From positions 682,001 through 746,000 of the forward strand of contig DJJU01000006.1 in assembly GCA_002434305.1 (NCBI GenBank): a stretch of DNA of 64,000 nt. The letters are read 5' to 3'. Below are positions 34,997-44,256 of the stretch, in pieces. Numbering within the stretch: the stretch's first letter is position 1; each line of letters starts with the position of its first letter. Source of the DNA: Alicycliphilus sp. UBA6560. Lineage in GTDB: Bacteria > Pseudomonadota > Gammaproteobacteria > Burkholderiales > Burkholderiaceae_C. The notes beneath the pieces were generated by a model. That model did no database searches. It was not told the DNA's origin and worked only from the letters and a program-made list of their open reading frames with translations. The position numbers and the translations under genes were made by a program.

Positions 34997-35487
34997 TCAA
35001 GAAGCTGCTGCCCGCCCCGCTGGTCTCGCTGGGCCTGTTCATCGTCTGGCTGGTGCTCAACCACTCCACCAGCGCCGGCCACCTGCTCCTGGCGGCGCTG
35101 CTGGCCGTGGCGCTGCCGCTGGTGTTCGCCTCGCTGCGGCCGCAATCGGTGCGCGTGAGCCGGCCGCTGACCATCCTGCGACTGTGCTTCATCGTGATGG
35201 TGGATACGACCGAGTCCAACATCGCCGTGCTGCGTGCGCTCCTGCGTCCGGGCCCGCCGCGCCACGCCTCGGACTTCGTGACCATCCCGCTGGAGCTGCG
35301 CGACCCCAACGCCCTGGCTGTGCTGGCGATGATCGTGTGCATCACGCCCGGTACCTCCTGGGCCGAGCTGTCGCTGGACCGTTCGCTGCTCATGCTGCAC
35401 GTGCTGGAGGTGCACGACGCCGAAGCCATCGTGCAGCACGTAAAGACCCGCTACGAGCGACCGCTGATGGAGATTTTCGAGTCATGA
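34993..35487 (+). CDS. mrpE: Mrp antiporter subunit E
   Basis: A 164-residue protein with two or three N-terminal membrane helices and a C-terminal cytoplasmic domain ending YERPLMEIFES. DPNALAVLAMIVCITPGTSW is the signature region of MnhE/MrpE. The start overlaps the mrpD stop (ATGA) and the stop overlaps mrpF. MrpE is needed for full antiport activity in studied systems. Confidence 0.93.
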   Translation: MIKKLLPAPLVSLGLFIVWLVLNHSTSAGHLLLAALLAVALPLVFASLRPQSVRVSRPLTILRLCFIVMVDTTESNIAVLRALLRPGPPRHASDFVTIPLELRDPNALAVLAMIVCITPGTSWAELSLDRSLLMLHVLEVHDAEAIVQHVKTRYERPLMEIFES

Positions 35488-35765
35488 CCAGCCCCGTCCT
35501 GTCCTGGGCGCTGCCCGCCGCCATGCTGGTGCTGGCACTGGCCATGGTGCTGTGCCTGGCGCGCGTGGCCTGGGGCCCGAACGCGCAGGACCGCATCCTG
35601 GCACTGGACTGCATGTACCTGAACGGCATGCTGTTCATGCTGCTGCTGGGCATGTACTACAGCAGCACCAACTACTTCGAGGCGGCCATGCTGATCGCCC
35701 TGCTGGGCTTCGTCAGCTCCACCGCGCTGGCCAAGTTCCTGCTGCGCGGGGAGGTGATCGAATGA
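35484..35765 (+). CDS. mrpF: Mrp antiporter subunit F
   Basis: A 93-residue protein with three membrane spans and the family motif RVAWGPNAQDRILALDCM containing the conserved Asp-Arg pair. Overlaps mrpE and mrpG by four bases each (ATGA). Length and position fit MnhF/MrpF. Confidence 0.93.
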   Translation: MTSPVLSWALPAAMLVLALAMVLCLARVAWGPNAQDRILALDCMYLNGMLFMLLLGMYYSSTNYFEAAMLIALLGFVSSTALAKFLLRGEVIE

Positions 35766-36139
35766 CGCCCGCGACTCCCCTGCCCCTGTGGCTGGACATC
35801 GCCATTTCGGCGCTGGTGCTGGCCGGGGCCTTCGTGGCCTTCATGGGCTCGTTCGGACTGCTGCGCCTCAAGAGCTACTTCGAGCGCGTGCACGCCCCGT
35901 CCATCATCGCCACGCTGGGCTGCTGGCTCACCATGCACGCCACGCTGATCTACTTTTCGGTCACGGACAAGCTGGCCCTGCACGCGCTGCTGATCGCCCT
36001 GTTCATCGCCGTGACGGTGCCCGTCACCACCATCTTCCTGATGCGCGCGGCGCTGTTCCGGGCCCGGCGCATGGGCGAGAAGGTGCCGCCCAGCCTGAGC
36101 CGCACCACGCACATCTACGAGGGCGAGCAGGACTCCTGA
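35762..36139 (+). CDS. mrpG: Mrp antiporter subunit G
   Basis: A 125-residue protein with three membrane spans. FVAFMGSFGLLRLKSYFERV followed by HAPSIIATLG is the MnhG/MrpG signature. It is the last gene of the A(B)-C-D-E-F-G operon. A repeat copy begins 15 bases after its stop, in the gap to the convergent 5-oxoprolinase gene, where no other terminator is visible. Confidence 0.94.
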   Translation: MTPATPLPLWLDIAISALVLAGAFVAFMGSFGLLRLKSYFERVHAPSIIATLGCWLTMHATLIYFSVTDKLALHALLIALFIAVTVPVTTIFLMRAALFRARRMGEKVPPSLSRTTHIYEGEQDS

Positions 36140-36154
36140 GCCCACTGACGCAGC

Positions 36155-36219
36155 ACTATCAAAAGAGTAGCTGCCAGCGCTTGATGCATAAGGGTTTGAG
36201 GCCGATTTGACCCCAAACC
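36155..36219 (+). repeat. Dispersed palindromic repeat, copy 9, between convergent genes
   Basis: CTATCAAAAGAG flank, exact core AGCTGCCAGCGCTTG at 36169-36183, then the AAGGGTTTGAGGCCGATTTG right-arm variant shared with the copy at 48206. The right arm pairs poorly with the core in this subtype. It fills the gap between mrpG and the 5-oxoprolinase 3' end. Confidence 0.87.
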
Positions 36220-36232
36220 CCTGCAAAACACT

Positions 36233-39200
36233 TCAGGCCGCCCCGAAGCCCCCGCCGCCCGGCGTCTGGATCTCGAACACATCGCCCGGCTCCATGCTCA
36301 CCTGGGCGATGTGCTGCAGCGCCTCCACCCGCCCGCCCGCGCGCACCACGCGGTTCACGCCCGGCGCGCCGGCTTCGCCCCCGGCCATGCCGAAGGCTCC
36401 GTGCACCCGGCCGTTGGACAGGATGCTGGCCGTCATGGGCGCCAGGAAGCGCACACGCCGCACGCCGCCGTCGCCGCCCGCCCAGCGCCCCCCGCCGCCC
36501 GAACCCTTGCGGATGGCAAAGCTCTCCAACAGCACGGGAAAGCGGAACTCCAGCACCTCCGGATCGGTCAGGCGCGAGTTGGTCATGTGCGTCTGCACCA
36601 CGCTGGTGCCGGCAAAGCCGCCCACCAGCGCGCCGACGTCGTCGAACTCACCGCCCGCACCGCTGCCGCCGGAGATGGTCTCGTAGTACTGGTAGCGCTC
36701 GTCACCGAAGGTGAAGTTGTTCATCGTGCACTGGCTGGCCGCCGACACGCCCAGGGCACCCAGCAGCGCGTTGGTGATGCATGACGACGTCTCCACGTTG
36801 CCCGCCACCACCGAGGCCGGCGGATTCGGATTGAGCATGCAACCCGGCGGGATGATGACCTCCAGCGGCTTGAGGCAGCCGGCGTTCAGCGGAATGTCGT
36901 CATCCACCAGCGAGCGGAACACATAGAGCACGGCCGCCATGCACACCGCCGTGGGCGCATTGAAGTTGTTGGCCTGCTGGGCGCTGGTGCCGGTGAAGTC
37001 GATCACGGCGCTGCGCTGCGCCGCATCGATGCGCACCGCCACGGTGATCTGCGCGCCGTTGTCCAGCGGCAGCGTGAAGCGGCCATCCGACAGGCGTGCG
37101 GCCAGGCGCGTGATGGCGCGGCGCACCGATTCCTCGGCGTTGTCCTGCACGTGCTGCATGTAGGCCTGCACCACGGGCAGGCCGAACTGCTGGACCATGC
37201 GCTGCAGTTCCTGCACACCCTTTTCGTTGGCGGCGATCTGCGCCTTCAGGTCGGCCAGGTTCTGCTGCGGGTTGCGGCTGGGATACTCGCCGCCCTGCAG
37301 CAGGGCGATGATGCGCTCCTCCTGCAGCACGCCGGCCTCCACCAGCTTCACGTTGTCCAGCTGCACGCCTTCTTCTTCGATGCGGGTGGAAAACGGCGGC
37401 ATGGAGCCCGGCGTGACCCCGCCCACGTCGGCATGGTGGCCGCGGCTGCCCACGTAGAAGGTGGGTTCGGCCGCATCGCCGATGTAGACCGGCGTGATGA
37501 CGGTGATGTCCGGCAGGTGTGTGCCACCGTGGTAGGGGTCGTTCAGCACAAAGACATCGCCGCGCTGCATGCGGCCACGGTTGCGCTCGATCACGGTGCG
37601 GATGCTCTCGCCCATGGACCCCAAGTGCACCGGCATGTGCGGCGCGTTGGCGATCAGCAGGCCCTGGCCGTCAAACAGCGCGCACGAGAAGTCCAGCCGC
37701 TCCTTGATGTTGACGGAGTAGGCCGTGTTCTGCAGCTGCAAGCCCATCTGCTCGGCGATGTTCATGAACAGGTTGTTGAACACTTCCAGCAGCACCGGGT
37801 CCACCGTGGTGCCGGCGGCCTGGCGCGCCGGGCGCGGCGCGTGCCGGGTCAGCAGCAGGTGATCCAGCGCGGTCAAGCGGGCGCGCCAGCCCGGCTCGAC
37901 CACGGTGGTGGCGTTCTTCTCGGCAATGATGGCCGGGCCGTCGATCTCGTCGCCGGGCCGCAGCTCGTCCCGCACCACCAGGGCCGCGTCGTGCCAGGCG
38001 GGGGTGCCATCGATGCCGGTGGTGAACACGCGCACCGTCTCGCGCCGCGGCACCTCGCGCGGCGGGTGCAGTTCATGCGTGCGCTCGGAGGCCACGTCGG
38101 CGGCCAGCACGGCCTCGACCGACACCGCCTCCACCACCAAAGCCTTGCCCTGCATCAGAAAGGCAAAACGCTGGCGGTAGGCCGCCTCGAACGCCGCCGT
38201 CACGGCGGCCAGATCGCCAAAGGGAACGACCAGGGCCGAGTCCGTGCCTTCGTAGCGCAGGTGCACGCGCCGGCGCACGTCCACCACGCCGGAGGCCACC
38301 TGCTCGCTGGCCACTTGCGCCTGCGCGGCCTCGGCCAGCGCGTCCAGCGCGGCGGCAATTTGCGGCATGGCCGAATCGTGCAGCCGCAGCTCCAGCGCCT
38401 GCTCGCGCATCACGCTCTGGTCGGCCAGGCCCATGCCGTAGGCTGACAGCACGCCCGCCAGCGGGTGCACCAGCACCTGCGGCATGGCCAGCGCATCGGC
38501 CACCAGGCAGGCGTGCTGCCCGCCCGCGCCGCCAAAGCACTGCAGCGTGTAGCGCGTCACGTCGTAGCCGCGCGCCACCGAGATCTTCTTGATGGCATTG
38601 GCCATCTGCTGCACGGCGATCTGGATGAAGCCGTGGGCCACGTCCTCGCCGCTGCGGCCGGTCTGCGCGGCCAGCGCGGCGAAGCGCTCCTGCACCACCA
38701 GGCCGTCCAGCGCCTCGTCGGCCGCCGGGCCGAACACCCGCGGGAAATACGCCGGCTGGATCTTGCCGACCATGACGTTGGCATCCGTCACCGCCAGCGG
38801 CCCGCCGCGGCGGTAGCTGGCCGGGCCGGGGTGCGCGCCAGCGCTGTGCGGCCCGACGCGAAAGCGCGCCCCATCGAATGCCAGGATGGAGCCGCCGCCC
38901 GCTGCCACCGTGTGGATGCTCATCATGGGCGCACGCATGCGCACGCCCGCCACCTGGGTCTCGAACTCGCGCTCGAACTCGCCCGCGAAGTGGCTGACAT
39001 CGGTGGACGTTCCGCCCATGTCGAAGCCGATCACGCGCACGTCCTGGCCCGCTTCGCCGAAGGCCATCTGCGCCGTGCGCGCCATGCCGACGATGCCGCC
39101 GGCCGGGCCGGACAGGATGGCGTCCTTGCCCTGGAAGTGGTGCGCCTCGGTCAGACCGCCCGAGGACTGCATGAAAAACAAAGGCACGCCGGGCATCTCG

Positions 39201-39886
39201 GCCTCCACCTGCTCCACATAGCGCCGCAGGATGGGCGACAGGTAGGCATCGACCACCGTGGTGTCGCCGCGGCTGACGAACTTCATCAGCGGGCTGGTGG
39301 TGTGCGAGACGCTGACCTGCGTAAAGCCTGCTTCGCGCGCCAGGCGCGCGGCCGCCTCCTCGTGCTGGGTGTAACGCCAGCCATGCATGAAGACGATGGC
39401 CACGCTGCGCAGGCCCGCGTCGTGGGCGGCCCACAGGCGCTCGCGCAGGTGGTCTTCCTCCAGCGGCTGCAGCACCTCGCCATGCGCGCCGATGCGCTCC
39501 TGCGCCTCGATCACGCGCTCGTACAGCAGCTCGGGCAGGACGATGTGGCGGTCGAACAGGCGCGGGCGGTTCTGGTATGCGATGCGCAGCGCGTCGCGAA
39601 AGCCGCGCGTGGTGACCAGCAGCGTGGGTTCGCCCTTGCGCTCCAGCAGCGCATTGGTAGCCACCGTGGTGCCCATCTTCACGCACTCCACCTGCTGCGG
39701 CGTGACGGGCGCACCCGGGGGCAGGCCCAACAGGTGGCGGATGCCGGCCACCGCCGCGTCGCGGTACTGCTCGGGGTTGTGCGACAGCAGCTTGTGCGTG
39801 ACCAGCTCCCCATGGGGGCCGCGGCCCACGATGTCCGTGAAGGTGCCGCCCCGGTCCACCCAGAACTGCCAGAATTTCGATGCCAT
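36233..39886 (-). CDS. 5-oxoprolinase / hydantoinase A-B family, fused, ATP-dependent
   Basis: The 1217-residue protein joins a HyuA-type ATPase half (VDRGGTFTDIVGRGPHG, FDMGGTSTDVSHF, FGGAGGQHACLVADAL) and a HyuB half (residues about 700-1217; NDPYHGGTHLPDITVITPVY, SGGSGAGGEFDDVG, GSGGGGRWAGGDGGVRRV). This is the full-length OplAH architecture, which opens 5-oxo-L-proline to glutamate using ATP; hydantoinases share it, so the substrate is inferred. I choose the ATG at 39886, with GGAG upstream, over a TTG two codons earlier. It is divergent from the M14 peptidase, which may supply pyroglutamyl or related amino acids. Confidence 0.9.
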   Translation of the reverse strand: MASKFWQFWVDRGGTFTDIVGRGPHGELVTHKLLSHNPEQYRDAAVAGIRHLLGLPPGAPVTPQQVECVKMGTTVATNALLERKGEPTLLVTTRGFRDALRIAYQNRPRLFDRHIVLPELLYERVIEAQERIGAHGEVLQPLEEDHLRERLWAAHDAGLRSVAIVFMHGWRYTQHEEAAARLAREAGFTQVSVSHTTSPLMKFVSRGDTTVVDAYLSPILRRYVEQVEAEMPGVPLFFMQSSGGLTEAHHFQGKDAILSGPAGGIVGMARTAQMAFGEAGQDVRVIGFDMGGTSTDVSHFAGEFEREFETQVAGVRMRAPMMSIHTVAAGGGSILAFDGARFRVGPHSAGAHPGPASYRRGGPLAVTDANVMVGKIQPAYFPRVFGPAADEALDGLVVQERFAALAAQTGRSGEDVAHGFIQIAVQQMANAIKKISVARGYDVTRYTLQCFGGAGGQHACLVADALAMPQVLVHPLAGVLSAYGMGLADQSVMREQALELRLHDSAMPQIAAALDALAEAAQAQVASEQVASGVVDVRRRVHLRYEGTDSALVVPFGDLAAVTAAFEAAYRQRFAFLMQGKALVVEAVSVEAVLAADVASERTHELHPPREVPRRETVRVFTTGIDGTPAWHDAALVVRDELRPGDEIDGPAIIAEKNATTVVEPGWRARLTALDHLLLTRHAPRPARQAAGTTVDPVLLEVFNNLFMNIAEQMGLQLQNTAYSVNIKERLDFSCALFDGQGLLIANAPHMPVHLGSMGESIRTVIERNRGRMQRGDVFVLNDPYHGGTHLPDITVITPVYIGDAAEPTFYVGSRGHHADVGGVTPGSMPPFSTRIEEEGVQLDNVKLVEAGVLQEERIIALLQGGEYPSRNPQQNLADLKAQIAANEKGVQELQRMVQQFGLPVVQAYMQHVQDNAEESVRRAITRLAARLSDGRFTLPLDNGAQITVAVRIDAAQRSAVIDFTGTSAQQANNFNAPTAVCMAAVLYVFRSLVDDDIPLNAGCLKPLEVIIPPGCMLNPNPPASVVAGNVETSSCITNALLGALGVSAASQCTMNNFTFGDERYQYYETISGGSGAGGEFDDVGALVGGFAGTSVVQTHMTNSRLTDPEVLEFRFPVLLESFAIRKGSGGGGRWAGGDGGVRRVRFLAPMTASILSNGRVHGAFGMAGGEAGAPGVNRVVRAGGRVEALQHIAQVSMEPGDVFEIQTPGGGGFGAA

Positions 39887-39974
39887 GCGCAAAGCTCCTC
39901 AGGGAATGGCCGGCCCGCCACCGGTGCCGCACCGGCGAAACCGCCACAATTTACCGATAATTTATAGGCAAATC

Positions 39975-41771
39975 ATGCATCACCCCTACGGGACAATTAC
40001 CAGCCCCGCGCCGCTGCTGGACGTGACGCTGGAGCGCACCCTGCATGTCTGGGTGCAGCGTTTCTCGCAGCCACAGTGGCGCGGCCGGCACCTGCAGGGC
40101 TGGCTGTTCGAGGGCGCCGCGGCCCGCCGCGAGGCCGAGCGCCAGCTGGCGGCCGTCGGCGTGCAGGCGCAGCTGCACAGCGCCTACAAGCCTCTGGTGC
40201 AGCACTTCATCGACCAGGTGGACAGCACGCAGCTGGCCGCCGCACATGTGCACTACCCGCGCGCGGCCGCGGGCGAGCAGCGTCGCTTCGCCCTGGAGGC
40301 CTACCCCCTGGGCAGCCTGCTGCCCGAAGGCGGCGTGCAGCTGTCGCAGCGCGCGGACGACCAGCCGTGGTACGACGTGCAGCTGCACCTGAAAGACGGC
40401 CGCAGCCTGCACCAGCGCGTGTACGCGCCCAACCGCCGCCACACGGATGCAGCCGGCGACGCCGTGCTCTCGCCCACGGGCTGGCTGCGCGTGGGAACCG
40501 CGCCGGGCCTTGCCGACCTGATCGACGAGGCCGTCACCACCGACTACGAGCAGGCCTTCGCCCTGGCCATGCAGGCCGTGCGCAGCCAGCCCTGGCCGCA
40601 GCAGGAGCCGTACTTCGAGCGGCTGGACATCCGCATCGACCTGCCCGGCTACGAGCAGCCACTGGACTGGGCCGGCGAGACCGTGAGCACGCTGGAGGCG
40701 CTGCACGAGGAGCTGTACTTCTCGCTGCTGGAATTTTTCCAGCAGCACAGCGGCCGGCCCACCGGCGACCGGCGCCTGCAACCCGGCCAGATCGTGCCGG
40801 ACGTGCGCGGCGGTGCCGACGCCGTGCGCGTGCACGTGGCACTGCGCGCCTTCGACGCACCGGCGCAGGATGCGCTGGCCGCGCCCACGGAGGACAACCA
40901 GCCTCTGCACCTGCTGGCCACCGCCCCTTCGCCCGAGCGCATCGTGCAGACCCTGCACGCCTGGCCGGCCGAGCGCTTCAGCGCGCCCACGCGCCAGGGC
41001 CGCACGGTCTGGGGCCAGTACCACGCGGGCAGCCAGCACCCGGTCTTCATCAGCGCGGGCCAGCACGCCAACGAGACCTCGGGCGTCGTCGGCGCGCTGC
41101 GCGCCGCGCAGGCGCTGCAGGCGCAGCCCGGCGCGCACTTCGCCCTGGTCGCGCTGGAGAACCCCGACGGCTACGCCCTGCATCGCGAGCTGTGCACGCA
41201 TCACCGCGATCACATGCACCACGCCGCGCGCTATACCGCCCTGGGCGACGACGTGGAATACCGCGACCGCGAGCCGCTGCTGGAGCGCCTGGTGCGCCAG
41301 GAGGCGCTGGCCCGCTCGGGCGCGCGGCTGCACGTCAACCTGCACGGCTACCCCGCGCACGAGTGGACGCGCCCCCTGTCGGGCTACGTGCCGCGCGGCT
41401 TCGGGCAGTGGATGCTGCCCAAGGGTTTCTTCCTGATCCTGCGCCACCATGTCGGCTGGCAGCAGCCCGCCCGCGCGCTGCTGGAGGCCGTGTGCCAACG
41501 GCTGGCCGACGTGCCCGGGCTGGCCGAGTTCAACGCGCGCCAGCGCGCACTGTATGAACTGCACGCCGGGCCCATGCCCTTCGAGGTGCTGCACGGCATC
41601 GCCTGCATGCAGTCGGAAACCACGCACGACGCGCCGGTCACGCTGATCACCGAGTTCCCCGACGAGACGGTGCACGGCGCTGCCTTCCAGTTCGCGCACA
41701 CCGTGCAGAGGGAAACGGCGCTGGCGGCGGTGCACGAGTGGCAGCGCATCATGGACGCGCACCAGGGCTGA
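39975..41771 (+). CDS. M14-family zinc carboxypeptidase-like protein
   Basis: A 598-residue protein with no signal peptide. The M14 zinc site is seen as HANE (His364, Glu367) in ISAGQHANETSGVVG, followed by ALENPDGYALHREL and a third His in LHVNLHGYPAHEW; TLITEFPDETVHG near the C-terminus carries the likely catalytic Glu. The N-terminal 350 residues match no domain I recognise. It is divergent from 5-oxoprolinase with an 88-bp spacer that is unusually AT-rich (TAATTTATAGG close to the ATG), likely holding both promoters. A role in peptide or amide degradation is inferred. Confidence 0.78.
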   Translation: MHHPYGTITSPAPLLDVTLERTLHVWVQRFSQPQWRGRHLQGWLFEGAAARREAERQLAAVGVQAQLHSAYKPLVQHFIDQVDSTQLAAAHVHYPRAAAGEQRRFALEAYPLGSLLPEGGVQLSQRADDQPWYDVQLHLKDGRSLHQRVYAPNRRHTDAAGDAVLSPTGWLRVGTAPGLADLIDEAVTTDYEQAFALAMQAVRSQPWPQQEPYFERLDIRIDLPGYEQPLDWAGETVSTLEALHEELYFSLLEFFQQHSGRPTGDRRLQPGQIVPDVRGGADAVRVHVALRAFDAPAQDALAAPTEDNQPLHLLATAPSPERIVQTLHAWPAERFSAPTRQGRTVWGQYHAGSQHPVFISAGQHANETSGVVGALRAAQALQAQPGAHFALVALENPDGYALHRELCTHHRDHMHHAARYTALGDDVEYRDREPLLERLVRQEALARSGARLHVNLHGYPAHEWTRPLSGYVPRGFGQWMLPKGFFLILRHHVGWQQPARALLEAVCQRLADVPGLAEFNARQRALYELHAGPMPFEVLHGIACMQSETTHDAPVTLITEFPDETVHGAAFQFAHTVQRETALAAVHEWQRIMDAHQG

Positions 41772-41873
41772 GGCCTGGCCAGCCCCGCGGTAGCGCGCGG
41801 ACAAGAAGCTGGCAGCGGCGTACGATGGACCTTCCTTTTTTCGTGCTTCAACCCACTTTCCAAGGAGAACGCC

Positions 41874-42464
41874 ATGGCCACCAAGCTCGCCGTCATCTAT
41901 TACTCCACCTATGGCACCAACTACCAGATGGCCCAGATCGCGGCCGAAGCGGCCAAGGCCGCTGGCGCCGAAGTGCGTCTGCTGAAGGCGGCGGAAACGG
42001 CGCCGGCCGCGGTGGTGGCCGGCCAGGAAGCCTGGAAGGCCCAGCAGGACAAGATGGCCGACGTGCCCACCGCCACGGCGCAGGACATGGAGTGGGCCGA
42101 TGCGTACCTGATCTCCGCCCCCACCCGCTTCGGCATCATGGCCAGCCAGATGCGCGCCTTCATCGACACGCTGGGCGGCGTCTGGGCCAAGGGCGGCCTG
42201 GCGAACAAAGCCATCTCGGCCATGACCTCGGCGCAGAATGCCCACGGCGGGCAGGAAACGACGCTGCTGTCCTTCTACGCCACGGCCATGCACTGGGGCG
42301 CCATCGTGGTCGCCCCCGGCTACACCGACCCGGTGATCTTCAAGACCGGCGGCAACCCCTACGGCTATTCGCACAAGCAGGGCGACGAGTTCACTGACGA
42401 CGTGAAGGCGGCCATCGGCCACCAGGCGCGGCGCCTCGTCGAAGTGGCCGGCAAGATCCGCTAG
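41874..42464 (+). CDS. wrbA: NAD(P)H:quinone oxidoreductase WrbA
   Basis: WrbA is a tetrameric FMN flavodoxin-like enzyme that reduces quinones by two electrons. The 196-residue product has the FMN phosphate loop YYSTYGTNYQMAQ, the long SAPTRFGIMASQMRAFIDTL segment, and the typical C-terminus. A clear AAGGAGA precedes the ATG, and TACGAT about 50 nt upstream may be its -10. The gene is monocistronic, ending at a repeat copy before a convergent gene. Confidence 0.94.
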   Translation: MATKLAVIYYSTYGTNYQMAQIAAEAAKAAGAEVRLLKAAETAPAAVVAGQEAWKAQQDKMADVPTATAQDMEWADAYLISAPTRFGIMASQMRAFIDTLGGVWAKGGLANKAISAMTSAQNAHGGQETTLLSFYATAMHWGAIVVAPGYTDPVIFKTGGNPYGYSHKQGDEFTDDVKAAIGHQARRLVEVAGKIR

Positions 42465-42490
42465 CCACCACCCTCAGCCGTGCCGCATGC

Positions 42491-42551
42491 ATCATTTTTG
42501 ATAGCTGCTTGCGCTTGACTGGCGCGGCTTGCAGCCGATTTTTGCTCTAAA
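42491..42551 (+). repeat. Dispersed palindromic repeat, copy 10, between convergent genes
   Basis: ATCATTTTTGAT flank, exact core AGCTGCTTGCGCTTG at 42503-42517, GCAGCCGATTTTTGCTCTAAA tail split across the right arm. It fills the gap between wrbA and the convergent lipoprotein gene. Confidence 0.86.
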
Positions 42552-42572
42552 CCGCGCCGCCTGCAGGCGGTT

Positions 42573-43241
42573 TCAGTGCGCAGGCGCGGCCGGCGGCGCG
42601 CCGGCACTCTCCACCACGGCGATGCGCCGGCGCAGGGCCTGCGCCAGGGCCGCATCGCCCGCCGCCCGGGCTTGCTGCTCGCCGGCCAGCAGCCATGCCA
42701 GCACCGGACGGCGCCAGCCCTGCTCCGACGCGGTATCGGCCGCCAGGGCCAGCAGCCGCGGCGTGGCGCGGCCGGCCTGCACGGCGGCGCCCGCGGCCAC
42801 CAGGCGGGCCAGTGGATCGGCCACGGCGGCGATCGCGGCCTCGCCGCCAGCCGCTGCCGCGCGCTGCGCCGGGGGCAGCAGCGCTGCCTCGGACGGCCGG
42901 CCGGCCAGGTAGTCGGCATAGGCCAGCAGCTCGGGGTCGCCCACGTCAGCGCGCAGCGCCTCGAAGGCCGGGCAGCCGGTGGCCTGCAGGCTGGCCACCT
43001 CGGCCGCGCAGCGCATCAGCTCCAGCCGCGCCAGCAGCTCGGGGCGGCCGGTGCGCGAGACCTCGGCGCGCGCGCGCGTCCACTCCAGCGCCGCCACGCG
43101 GCTGTCGCCGGACAAATAGGCCTGGGTAGCGCGCTCGGCAGCGTCGTGCGCGTCCATGCGCCACTGCGGCGGGGGGGGCTTGCCGGCGCAGCCGGCGGCC
43201 AGGGCGATCAGCAGGACGAGAGGTGCGGCAAGGCGGGTCAT
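42573..43241 (-). CDS. Putative lipoprotein of the MCE transport set
   Basis: A 222-residue protein with a lipobox ALAAGC (Cys18) after a short hydrophobic signal, then an Ala/Arg/Leu-rich helical body that looks like degenerate TPR-type repeats. No family is recognised. Its ATG overlaps the stop of the MCE gene by four bases (ATGA), so the two are coupled, and in related loci small lipoproteins of this kind act with periplasmic MCE proteins. It may be the outer-membrane or periplasmic partner of the transport set. Confidence 0.7.
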   Translation of the reverse strand: MTRLAAPLVLLIALAAGCAGKPPPPQWRMDAHDAAERATQAYLSGDSRVAALEWTRARAEVSRTGRPELLARLELMRCAAEVASLQATGCPAFEALRADVGDPELLAYADYLAGRPSEAALLPPAQRAAAAGGEAAIAAVADPLARLVAAGAAVQAGRATPRLLALAADTASEQGWRRPVLAWLLAGEQQARAAGDAALAQALRRRIAVVESAGAPPAAPAH

Positions 43242-44245
43242 GGCAGCTTGAGCTCCGTGTCGCGGGCAAAGGGCCACTTGCGGTTGATCTCGTTCACCAG
43301 GCCTTCGACCTTGCGCAGGCTGGCTTCGACCTCGGCGCGCAGCGCGCCCAGGTCGGTGGTGGCCTCGCGGGCGTTGGCACCCACGGCCTGGGCCTCGGCC
43401 AGCACGGCGTCCACCTTGACCAGGCTGCCGCGCGCATCGGCCAGCAGGCCGTTGAGCTGCAGCACGGCGGCGCGCACCTCGGGCACCAGGCCGGCGTCCT
43501 GGCCGCTGCCGAAGACCTGCTTGTCGGCCTTGGCGGCGATGCCGTCCAGGCGCGCCAGCAGCTGGTTGGTGCGCTCCAGCGTTGCCAGGATCTTGCGCGC
43601 CTCGCCGTCGCCGCCGGCCAGCACGGACAGCGCCCCGCCCGGGCCGTTCAGCCGCTCGGTCAGCGTGCGCACATTGCCCAGCGCGCCGCCCAGGGCGGAG
43701 TCGCTGGCCGTGAGATGGTTGAGGTTTTCCAGCAGCTCGCGCGCGTCGGCCATCAGGCGCGGGATCTCGGCCGTGGCGTCGCCGCGCAGCACCGGGCGCA
43801 CGGCGCCGTCCTCCAGCGGCGGGTCGGTCATCACGCCGCTGTAGGCCTTGATGGTGGTGCCGCCGACGATGCCGCGCACCAGCGTGAACACGCTGGATGT
43901 GCGCAGCCAGTGCGCGTCGCGCTGCGCCACGTCCACGACGATGCGCACCTCGCCGCCCTCGGCCAGGCCCAGGGAGCGCACGCGGCCGATGGGAAAGCCG
44001 GAGAAGGTCATGTCCATGCCCACGGACACGCCCTCGGAGTCGTCGGCCGTCAGCACCAGGCGCTGCGTGGGCTCGAAGGCGCCGCGGGCATACAGCAGGT
44101 AAAACCCCGAGCCCACGACGAGCACCAGGGTGAACAGCAGCAGCGCCGTCGCCTTGGCGCGCAGGTGGGCTACGGGGCGCAGCAGTTCGTCGCCGGGCAG
44201 CGCCTGGTGCGCGTGGGGCGGTTGCGGAGGAGTGGGCTCGGTCAT
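43238..44245 (-). CDS. MCE-domain (MlaD-like) lipid-transport protein
   Basis: The 335-residue protein has an N-terminal cytoplasmic tail, one membrane helix (about residues 32-52, ALLLFTLVLVVGSGFYLLYA) and an MCE domain beginning VLTADDSEGVSVGMDMTFSG with the FPIGRVRSLGL turn. The C-terminal half is a long helical region (repeated Leu/Ala with LTERLNGPGG). MCE proteins form periplasmic rings or tubes that carry lipids between membranes. The upstream permease gene and the downstream lipoprotein gene belong to the same operon. Confidence 0.87.
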   Translation of the reverse strand: MTEPTPPQPPHAHQALPGDELLRPVAHLRAKATALLLFTLVLVVGSGFYLLYARGAFEPTQRLVLTADDSEGVSVGMDMTFSGFPIGRVRSLGLAEGGEVRIVVDVAQRDAHWLRTSSVFTLVRGIVGGTTIKAYSGVMTDPPLEDGAVRPVLRGDATAEIPRLMADARELLENLNHLTASDSALGGALGNVRTLTERLNGPGGALSVLAGGDGEARKILATLERTNQLLARLDGIAAKADKQVFGSGQDAGLVPEVRAAVLQLNGLLADARGSLVKVDAVLAEAQAVGANAREATTDLGALRAEVEASLRKVEGLVNEINRKWPFARDTELKLP

Positions 44246-44256
44246 CGCAAAAAAGG

